A stretch of DNA of 10,495 nt from Bacteroidetes bacterium UBA2234 (GTDB taxonomy: Bacteria; Bacteroidota; Bacteroidia; NS11-12g; UBA955): positions 4,779 to 15,273 of the forward strand of contig DDYM01000071.1 in the NCBI GenBank assembly GCA_002347985.1, written 5' to 3'. The notes under the pieces are model-generated. The model worked only from the letters and a program-made list of their open reading frames with translations. It did no database searches and had not been told where the DNA came from. Each line of letters begins with the position of its first letter. Positions within the stretch are counted from its first letter, which is position 1. Made by a program: the position numbers and the translations under genes. Of this stretch, positions 1-6,156 are shown piece by piece.

Positions 1-434
1 CCAAATGGGATAGGTTCTTCGGGCTTGGGATAGCCGGGTCTGGCATACACATGGAGAGGGCAAATTTTGGCAAGTTCTTCGGCGTGATTCCAGGAATGAA
101 ATCCCTTTAAATTGTCTGCTCCCATGATTAAAGAAAACTGATGCTGTGGGAAGGCCTCATATAAATGCGTGACTGTTCGGTGGGTGTAGCTTGGTGTTCC
201 CAAATGAAATTCTACATCACTGCATTCCAACCCTTTTTCTCCTTCAATGGATTTTTGAACCCAACTCAATCGAAGTTCGGCGGGCACCAAAGTTTCTTCC
301 GATTTGTGGGGATTTAAAGGCGATGGTATCATCCAAATGGCATCAAACTTTCCCAACAAATAAAAGTAGTGGGCTACTTGTAAGTGGCCAAAATGTATGG
401 GGTTGAAAGAGCCAAAATAGAGTCCAATGCGCAT
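1..434 (-). CDS. nadD: Nicotinate-nucleotide adenylyltransferase, N-terminal 144 residues (runs off left edge)
   Basis: NadD transfers AMP from ATP to nicotinate mononucleotide to make deamido-NAD+ in cytoplasmic NAD biosynthesis. Translating the complement from the ATG at 434 gives MRIGLYFGSFNPIHFGH, the family's nucleotide-binding motif (residues 8-17, with the HxGH pair H14/H17) in the GSFNP form usual in Bacteroidota. Further family signatures follow: SPLNPHK at 38-44, SYT at 82-84, and GADNLKGFHSW at 105-115 followed by an acidic EEL. The family is about 190-210 residues long, so roughly the last quarter lies beyond the window edge. The start follows the gmk stop codon by 11 bases, so the two genes are very probably co-transcribed and coupled. 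There is no recognisable Shine-Dalgarno; the spacer is A-rich, as is normal in this phylum. The function is very well supported; only the C terminus is unseen. Confidence 0.95.
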   Translation of the reverse strand, partial: MRIGLYFGSFNPIHFGHLQVAHYFYLLGKFDAIWMIPSPLNPHKSEETLVPAELRLSWVQKSIEGEKGLECSDVEFHLGTPSYTHRTVTHLYEAFPQHQFSLIMGADNLKGFHSWNHAEELAKICPLHVYARPGYPKPEEPIPF

Positions 435-445
435 GGTTTTGTGTG

Positions 446-1051
446 TTAATTTTTGATAAAATCGCTAACCAATTTTTCACAGGTTGCGAAAGTTTCGCTG
501 AGTATATCGTTCACAACCACCGTGTCGTACTGCGATTCAAAACTCAGTTCATAGTTGGCTTTGGCGATGCGTTCTTGCAATTGATGTTCAACTTCGGTGC
601 TTCGCTTCGTAAGACGCTCCATGAGCACATCAACGCTCGGCGGTCTGAGAAAAACGGCCAAGGCTTGATCGCCAAATTTTCGCTTCAGGTTGAGTCCGCC
701 TTTTACATCGACATCAAAAACTACGGCTTTGCCTTCGGCCCAAATTTTTCGAACCTCCGACCACAATGTGCCATAGAGGATGCCAGCATAAACCTCTTCA
801 TGTTCAAGAAATTCACTGTCTGCCACTTTCTGATTGAAATCTTCAAGTGAAAGGAAATGGTATTCTCTACCATCCATCTCTCCAGGCCTTGGATTGCGGG
901 TGGTGGCGCTTACAGAAAACGCGAGTTGATTGCTCATAACATCCAGCAGGTGCTTTACTACTGTTGTTTTACCAGAGCCAGAGGGGGCAGAAAAGATGAT
1001 GAGTTTTTCCAATTGATTAGAGAAATATCTTCCAGCGGTAAAGGTCGGCAT
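446..1051 (-). CDS. gmk: Guanylate kinase
   Basis: Guanylate kinase phosphorylates GMP to GDP with ATP in the cytoplasm, an essential step in purine nucleotide supply. The 201-residue product carries the Walker A loop SAPSGSGKTT at 21-30 (Lys28) and the GMP-binding stretch SVSATTRNPRPGEMDGREYH at 46-65. It also has the Walker B-like VFDVDVKGG at 111-119 and the lid/arginine region RSTEVEHQLQERIAKANYE around 150-168. Length fits the family. It lies just upstream of nadD in a two-gene minus-strand unit. The first 14 residues (MPTFTAGRYFSNQL) precede the point where most homologues begin, so the ATG at 1051 is the simplest start, but a TTG at 1009 would give MEKLIIFSAPSG, closer to the usual N terminus. 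Function is certain; the exact start is less so. Confidence 0.96.
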   Translation of the reverse strand: MPTFTAGRYFSNQLEKLIIFSAPSGSGKTTVVKHLLDVMSNQLAFSVSATTRNPRPGEMDGREYHFLSLEDFNQKVADSEFLEHEEVYAGILYGTLWSEVRKIWAEGKAVVFDVDVKGGLNLKRKFGDQALAVFLRPPSVDVLMERLTKRSTEVEHQLQERIAKANYELSFESQYDTVVVNDILSETFATCEKLVSDFIKN

Positions 1052-1248
1052 TTTATTCTACAAACTCCAAATGCGAATGGAATTGAAACTGGGGTTTGGC
1101 GACAATTGCAAATGGGAAATTTATTTTTGCAAAAAATGCAAATTTTTTAAAAAGTCTTTGGGGGTGGACAATGGTTTTTGTGTTTTACACAAATGCTGAA
1201 TTTGTTTTTTACCTCTGAGCCAACAAATGAGCGAAATTTGTCGTCTTT
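1052..1248. promoter_or_regulatory. Divergent intergenic region with short inverted repeats
   Basis: This 197-base AT-rich gap separates the minus-strand gmk-nadD unit from the plus-strand secreted-protein unit, so it must hold both promoters. No perfect Bacteroidetes -7 box (TAnnTTTG) is present on either strand. The nearest plus-strand match is TGAATTTG at 1197-1204, with a TTTG at 1177-1180 whose 16-base spacing is shorter than the usual 19-21. Inverted repeats are TTTGCA-N5-TGCAAA at 1126-1142, TGTG-N5-CACA at 1179-1191, and the two ACAAAT...ATTTGT elements listed separately. No small gene is supported here. Confidence 0.4.
1189..1241. repeat. Duplicated inverted repeat ACAAAT(N5/N7)ATTTGT upstream of the T9SS cargo unit
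   Basis: Two related imperfect copies lie 34 bases apart. The first is ACAAAT-GCTGA-ATTTGT at 1189-1205; the second is ACAAAT-GAGCGAA-ATTTGT at 1223-1241. Both have perfect 6-bp arms, and the copies align over their length apart from two extra bases in the second. The second copy ends 7 bases before the ATG at 1249, so a bound protein, or an RNA hairpin formed from it, would sit at the translation start. That these are operator sites is an inference; AT-rich DNA also makes such palindromes by chance. Confidence 0.3.
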
Positions 1249-4029
1249 ATGTTTCTAAAGTTCAAATTTGTGAATTCCAACAATATTAAATTCAAGAGTT
1301 TTTTAGTTTTTGCGCTGTCGGTGTTGATTTTAGGCGGGGTTGGTGCTCAAGGAATTTGTTATCCATTTATCAAACGACAGTATTTTACGAATACAGATAA
1401 GGTGGGTCTTTCTAATATGACAACCACTTCTGTTTCAGGGGACGCGAAGGGGTTTTGGGTAGCGGGTTATGGTAGTGTTTCGGGTTCCAATCATCAAGAC
1501 GGATTTTTAATGCGATTTAACGATACCGGAAAATTTGTTTCGAGTATTCGCTACGGAGTGAAAGGATTTGCCAATGCCAATGAAGCAATTAATGATGTGG
1601 TAACGACACCGTCCGGTGGTGCGGTTGTAGTGGGGTCATCTGTTGTGTCGGGTTTAACGGCTTCCCTGGGTGTTGTTTCCTATTTTACCGCAAGCGGAAA
1701 ATTGAAGTGGACCAAACAAACGCCTTCTTCATCTAGATCTTTTCAATCCGATAATCTTCTACGTGCTTTGGTCTATGATGCAAATACAATTTTGGTTGTG
1801 GGTGAAGGACGACAACAAACGGGTAAGGCAAATATTATTGCGGCGCAGTTGGATTCTACAGGTGTTACAAAATGGAGTTTGAATTTAGACTTGAACAATA
1901 CAGAACATCATGGAGTGGGGATCGCACGGGTGGGTAATGAATGGGTGATCACGGGTTGGTGCAGGACATTGCAAACCTACCCATTTGCCATTTTTGTGAG
2001 AAACGATGGTTCAGTAAGAAAAGTTTGGAAAGGAACAAGCAATGGTATCAATCAATTTGGAGAAGTATTGGTTGCTCCTGGTGGAACCATTTATGCCATT
2101 GGAACTACTGGTGCCGGTTTAACAGCCAATGTTTTGGTTTGTGCTTTTACAGCCAATGGAAGTCGCAAGTGGTCGCGCAACATAGGAACAAACAATGTGG
2201 CGGAGGCCGGACAACACGCATACTTTGAAGGTTCGTCGTTATGGGTGAGTTCAAACTATCAGACTTTTGCCAACAATCGCATGTTGTTGTTCCAGATCGA
2301 CACCGCTACGGGGGCTACCATTCAAACGCAAAAAATCTTGAGTAACGGAAACGTGAATTTTAGTACCCCTACCGCTTACAATAGGAATTTCTTTGCACGA
2401 ACCAAGGGGGGGATTCTTGCAATTGGAACCGACAATTCAGCGGGAGTACACAACAATTTCATGATCAATAGCCCATGTAACAGCACTTGCGGTACAAGTA
2501 CGGCCACCGCTACAGATGCTGCGCTAACTTGGACGTGGGATACAAGTACATATACATTGAAATCGTTCGGTGATTTGGCATCGTTGACCTTTGATACTCT
2601 CAGTTATACACTCACACAAACGGTGAATTGTACACAAGCTTGCCCATTGCCTATCAAAACTGTGACATCGCCATTGGTGATTTGTCCAAGTATGAGTAGT
2701 GTTTCTACCGATGGTACTCAGGTTTTGGCTGAGTCATATTCTTGGAACGACGGAAATACCTCGCCTCAGAGAACGTTTACCGCAGCAGGAACTTTCTATT
2801 TGACATCGAAAAATGCCTGCGGAAGTAGAGAGGACACCGTAATCGTAGGAACTGCATCAGCACCCACGAAACCAAGCATGAAGGATACCCTTTTCTGTAA
2901 GAGTCCTTTTAGTTATACGATCGATGTGGCTCAGCCATTCGCAAGATATGTTTGGGACAATGGAAGCACACTCAGCAAGCGGACTTTTACGAAGCCTGGC
3001 GTTTATTGGTTGGATACCCGCAATGCCTGTGGAAGTAGAGTTGATTCTGTTCGATTCAAAATACTATTACCACCGGTGAGTCCAAAATTGCTTGATACGG
3101 CCTTTTGTATCGGAAAGAATGTGGTAGTTGATTTCCCCAAAGTTCCGCAGAGTCTATATACCTGGCCTGATGGCGATACCATGGTTCCAAAGACGTTCAA
3201 TGCCTCGGGATTGGTGACGCTTACAGTGAAAAATTCTTGCGGCGTGGCTTATGATACATTTGACGTAAAAGTGAAGTTGCCTCCAACCAAGTCGCGCGTG
3301 AAGGATACTACCTTTTGTAGTTCAATATTTGGTTGGGATTTAGATATGACCCAGCCCAATGTGACATCCTATTTGTGGGATGATTTAACGGTAGGGCCAA
3401 AGCGATTGATCACGGGTAGTGGCAAATTCTATTTGATGTTAACCAATGCCTGCGGTGCGCGAACAGACTCTTTTAAAATTTTGATAGATACCGTTCCGGA
3501 GCGCAGATTGGTGAGCGATGAGTATTTCTGTGCGGGGAATCCCTACATTTTGAAAGGACACCAATACTCGGGTTACAGCAAGTATCAATGGAATACTGGA
3601 GCGAAAACGGGTGATTTAACGGTGACCCAATCGGGTACTTATATTTTACATACTTGGAATGCTTGCGGCATGCGCGATGATACCGTTCAGGTTCATGCGT
3701 TGCGGTGTGATTGCAAAATGTGGATGCCAAATGCGTTGACCCCTTTTGGAAGTCAGGGTTTAAATGATGAGGTTCGACCAATGTTTGTAGATGATTGGGG
3801 TAAGCCTTGTGCAGTGAAGTCGGGTTATTGGAGTGTATACAACCGTTGGGGCGAGTGTTTATTCGACAAACGTCCGATTGCGGAGAGTTGGAACGGGATT
3901 TATATGGATCAGCCAGTGCAATCGGGAATATACGTATACATGGTACACGTGATATTTGATGAGTCAGTTTCGGGTTTTAGAAATATGGATAAACAAGGAA
4001 CCTTTTTGGTTTTAGAAGGAAATAAATAG
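1249..4029 (+). CDS. Secreted multidomain protein: propeller-like domain, five Cys-paired repeats, T9SS type B sorting domain
   Basis: A 926-residue exported protein of unknown specific function. Residues 1-34 form a signal peptide (Lys-containing n-region, hydrophobic FLVFALSVLILGGVGA, cleavage near A33/Q34). Residues ~54-410 contain about seven repeated units ending in a turn such as DTGK, ASGKLKW, STGVTKW or ANGSRKW, typical of beta-propeller blades. A linker with two CxxxC pairs (C410/C414 and C461/C465) follows. Residues 479-806 hold five ~70-residue repeats, each with a Cys after the start, a Tyr-x-Trp about 20 residues on, and a closing N-A/S-C-G Cys 44-45 residues after the first; these look like disulfide-bonded Ig-like sandwiches. 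The C terminus (~823-926) matches the gliding-motility-associated type B sorting domain: MPNALTPFG, GLNDEVRP, YNRWGECLFD, WNGIY, SGIYVYMV. The protein should cross the outer membrane by T9SS and stay on the surface or be released. The next gene begins 12 bases downstream. Confidence 0.88.
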   Translation: MFLKFKFVNSNNIKFKSFLVFALSVLILGGVGAQGICYPFIKRQYFTNTDKVGLSNMTTTSVSGDAKGFWVAGYGSVSGSNHQDGFLMRFNDTGKFVSSIRYGVKGFANANEAINDVVTTPSGGAVVVGSSVVSGLTASLGVVSYFTASGKLKWTKQTPSSSRSFQSDNLLRALVYDANTILVVGEGRQQTGKANIIAAQLDSTGVTKWSLNLDLNNTEHHGVGIARVGNEWVITGWCRTLQTYPFAIFVRNDGSVRKVWKGTSNGINQFGEVLVAPGGTIYAIGTTGAGLTANVLVCAFTANGSRKWSRNIGTNNVAEAGQHAYFEGSSLWVSSNYQTFANNRMLLFQIDTATGATIQTQKILSNGNVNFSTPTAYNRNFFARTKGGILAIGTDNSAGVHNNFMINSPCNSTCGTSTATATDAALTWTWDTSTYTLKSFGDLASLTFDTLSYTLTQTVNCTQACPLPIKTVTSPLVICPSMSSVSTDGTQVLAESYSWNDGNTSPQRTFTAAGTFYLTSKNACGSREDTVIVGTASAPTKPSMKDTLFCKSPFSYTIDVAQPFARYVWDNGSTLSKRTFTKPGVYWLDTRNACGSRVDSVRFKILLPPVSPKLLDTAFCIGKNVVVDFPKVPQSLYTWPDGDTMVPKTFNASGLVTLTVKNSCGVAYDTFDVKVKLPPTKSRVKDTTFCSSIFGWDLDMTQPNVTSYLWDDLTVGPKRLITGSGKFYLMLTNACGARTDSFKILIDTVPERRLVSDEYFCAGNPYILKGHQYSGYSKYQWNTGAKTGDLTVTQSGTYILHTWNACGMRDDTVQVHALRCDCKMWMPNALTPFGSQGLNDEVRPMFVDDWGKPCAVKSGYWSVYNRWGECLFDKRPIAESWNGIYMDQPVQSGIYVYMVHVIFDESVSGFRNMDKQGTFLVLEGNK
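2683..3666 (+). repeat. Five tandem ~70-codon Cys-paired repeats within the type B cargo gene
   Basis: First cysteines fall at residues 479, 550, 620, 690 and 761, giving periods of 71, 70, 70 and 71. Partner cysteines fall at 524, 594, 664, 735 and 806, always 44-45 residues after the first and always in the context N-A/S-C-G. A Trp sits 19-20 residues after each first Cys. Repeats 2-5 open with an F-C pair, preceded by DTLFC, DTAFC or DTTFC in repeats 2-4 and by EYFC in repeat 5. Some copies are still similar at DNA level: 2812-2830 and 3022-3040 differ at one base in 19, pointing to fairly recent duplication or gene conversion. The boundaries given run from the first to the last of these cysteines. 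Confidence 0.75.
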
Positions 4030-4041
4030 AAAATAACTACT

Positions 4042-5958
4042 ATGAAAAAAATAATTACTTATGTAATCGCGGGATGCTTGGCGTTGTCGGGCAGCGATTT
4101 GTTTGGACAAACAACCACTGGGGAGGGATTTGAGAGCGCTACGGCGTTTCCACCTACTGGGTGGCAAACAATTGGATTCGGTGGTGGTGGCGGAGCGCCC
4201 ACATGGAGTCGACGTACCACTGCTACAGCAGGAACTACACCCGCTGCAAAACCCTTCGGTGGTGCAGGTATGGCGAGATTTTCATCGAACAACGCAACAG
4301 CTGGTGGAACACAAACTTTGGGTTCGCCGGTGATTGATTTGAGTAAAAGAGGTACTGCGAATTCATACATTTCATTGTATATGTATCGCGATTCAATTTA
4401 CAAGGGAGATGATTCAGTTACAGTTTGGTTCAACACGGCTCGCAGTTTAACGGGTGCCAAGCGTTTGGGTGGTATCGCAAGATATTGTCGCAAAACCATG
4501 CCTGATTCGGTTGCGAACGGTTGGTACAAGTATTCTTTTGCGATTCCATCATCGTTCACAGGAACTACCAATTACTTTTTGATTCAGGCAACGGCTCGCG
4601 GTGGTGCTCAGGGCGGAAACATATTTGTTGACAGTGTGACTTGGGATGCGTATCCAACTTTCTGTGCGGGAAAACCCACGGCGGGTAAGTTAACGGGTTC
4701 TCCTTTATACATCTGTGGTACTGCGGGTCAGTCTACCCTTACTTTGAGCGGAAACACTGCATCAACTGGTATTTCTTACACCTGGCAGCAGTCGGCTGAT
4801 TCGTTGACATTTGCCAACAATGGTGCTTGGACAACTACTACAGCAACTGGTTTCTTCGCAGCAGCACAGGGAAAATATCGTTACATCAGGGTAATTGTGA
4901 CATGTGCAAATTCAGGTTTGAAGGACACTTCAAATTGTATTCGTATTTGGATTGATAATACTGCAACTCCGCCAACAATTACTGTGACGCCAGCGAATGC
5001 TACGATTTGTTCGGGTGCTACTGTGGGTGCGAAATTGGTTGCAACGGGTGGTTTGACTTACAGTTGGACGCCAACAACGGGTTTGAGCGGTACTACTGGT
5101 GATACGATTTATGCTTTGCCGTCCACGTCTACGTTTTATACGGTTTCGGGTGTTGATGCAAAGGGTTGTACGGGTACACGAAATGTTGCTGTTCAGGTGA
5201 CTGCGGGACCAACGGTAAGTATCTCTGCTACAGACACAATGGTATGTCAGGGCGATTCTGTTCAGTTGACAGCGACTGTGGCTCCTGTGGGTGGACCACC
5301 ACAAACCTATACTTACACATGGTCTACGGGGTCTACCACCACAACTACATTTGCGAAGGCTGTGGGATCAACTTCAGTGTATCAGGTAGCGGTGAAGAAT
5401 ACAGCGGGTTGTGAGACGATCAAGACAAAAACGATTTATGGTATTTTGAAGCCGGTGAATACATACAAGTATACTGTTGTGAGTGGAAGAAAAGTGACGT
5501 TTGATTTCACTGGGAGCAATGCCAAAACGTTGAATTGGAATTTTAGCGATGGAAACGAAAGTTCTCAGAAATCTACTACTTATACTTTCAGTGGCGACGG
5601 TACTTTTAAGGTTCGATTGATTGCAACGAATCCTCCATGTAAGGCAGATACGGTATATTTTGATGTGAAGGTTGCTGCAGCGGCGAGTGCGATCAAGAAT
5701 GTGGTATTGGCTGATTTGAAGATGCGTCCAAATCCAAGCAACGAACAGGCTTACATTACTTTTAACGGAATGGAGTCAAATGTTGGGGTGATGGTATTGG
5801 ATGCAATGGGCAGAATTGTGTACCGCAGCAGCTATGAAGTGGTTGATGGCATGAAGGGGATTTCGATTCCAACAGAGAGTTTGAGTAATGGATTGTATCA
5901 GGTGAGAATTGCATGCAGCAAGGGAGTAAGTACCTTGGGTTTGCAGGTTGTTCATTAA
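4042..5958 (+). CDS. Secreted protein with choice-of-anchor-J-like, Ig-like and PKD domains and T9SS type A sorting domain
   Basis: A 638-residue exported protein. Residues 1-22 are a signal peptide (MKKIITYVIAGCLALSGSDLFG, cleavage before or after Q23). Residues ~28-204 begin EGFESATAFPPTGW and contain an LGSPVIDLS segment and a final NIFVDSVTWDAY strand, the layout of choice-of-anchor-J / cleaved-adhesin jelly-roll domains. Residues ~208-305, 311-388 and 390-465 are Ig-like modules with recurring cysteine and WQQS, YSWTPTTGLSG or YTWSTGS motifs. Residues ~475-545 resemble a PKD domain (FDFTGSNAKTLNWNFSDG, then FSGDGTFKVRLIATN). Residues ~558-638 are a type A Por-secretion tail: MRPNPSN, MVLDAMGRIVY, ISIPTESLSNGLYQVRI. 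No catalytic domain is visible, so an adhesive or structural role is the best guess. It follows the 926-residue protein by 12 A-rich bases and is the last gene before a strong terminator. Confidence 0.88.
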   Translation: MKKIITYVIAGCLALSGSDLFGQTTTGEGFESATAFPPTGWQTIGFGGGGGAPTWSRRTTATAGTTPAAKPFGGAGMARFSSNNATAGGTQTLGSPVIDLSKRGTANSYISLYMYRDSIYKGDDSVTVWFNTARSLTGAKRLGGIARYCRKTMPDSVANGWYKYSFAIPSSFTGTTNYFLIQATARGGAQGGNIFVDSVTWDAYPTFCAGKPTAGKLTGSPLYICGTAGQSTLTLSGNTASTGISYTWQQSADSLTFANNGAWTTTTATGFFAAAQGKYRYIRVIVTCANSGLKDTSNCIRIWIDNTATPPTITVTPANATICSGATVGAKLVATGGLTYSWTPTTGLSGTTGDTIYALPSTSTFYTVSGVDAKGCTGTRNVAVQVTAGPTVSISATDTMVCQGDSVQLTATVAPVGGPPQTYTYTWSTGSTTTTTFAKAVGSTSVYQVAVKNTAGCETIKTKTIYGILKPVNTYKYTVVSGRKVTFDFTGSNAKTLNWNFSDGNESSQKSTTYTFSGDGTFKVRLIATNPPCKADTVYFDVKVAAAASAIKNVVLADLKMRPNPSNEQAYITFNGMESNVGVMVLDAMGRIVYRSSYEVVDGMKGISIPTESLSNGLYQVRIACSKGVSTLGLQVVH

Positions 5959-5980
5959 TACAGGGATAGAAATTTTATGG

Positions 5981-6018
5981 AATCCCCGGGGGCCTGCGGC
6001 CCCCGGGGATTTTTTTTT
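5981..6018 (+). terminator. Strong intrinsic terminator of the plus-strand cargo unit
   Basis: A perfect 14-bp stem pairs AATCCCCGGGGGCC (5981-5994) with its complement at 5998-6011 across a TGC loop. The T run extends from 6010 to 6018. It lies 22 bases after the stop codon at 5958. On the opposite strand the hairpin is followed only by a short T tract, so it should work mainly for the plus-strand unit. It may also insulate the convergent operon that ends at 6157. Confidence 0.93.
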
Positions 6019-6156
6019 GTTCCGACATGTTGTGTGATTGATTTTGGCGGGAATGTTTTTATGTGCGCTGCTTAATCGTTTCGAAGACAGTCCTGTGAAC
6101 CGATCATTCGATTCATAGAGCCTATGCAATCCCTAGGTCAGGTTAGCGAGTTTTAA
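6019..6156. other. Convergent intergenic spacer
   Basis: About 140 bases between the terminator and the stop of the convergent minus-strand operon. No convincing gene, and no second hairpin with a T run for the minus-strand operon, was seen. A weak imperfect inverted repeat (GAACCGA-tcat-TCGATTC, one mismatch) lies near 6097-6114. Confidence 0.5.

Noticed and set aside
443..850. Plus-strand open frame opposite gmk
   Set aside because: Shadow of a certain gene; no recognisable domain and no start context.
1126..1142. TTTGCA-N5-TGCAAA as a gmk terminator or firm operator
   Set aside because: Short AT-rich stem upstream of gmk, not downstream of any gene; kept only as part of the intergenic description.
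4059..4370. Minus-strand open frame opposite the start of the type A cargo gene
   Set aside because: Arises from the Gly/Thr/Ala-rich codon pattern of the real gene; Pro-rich product without domain features.
5776..6129. Minus-strand open frame spanning the end of the type A cargo gene and the terminator
   Set aside because: It reads through the terminator hairpin and is antisense to a conserved sorting domain; no family features.
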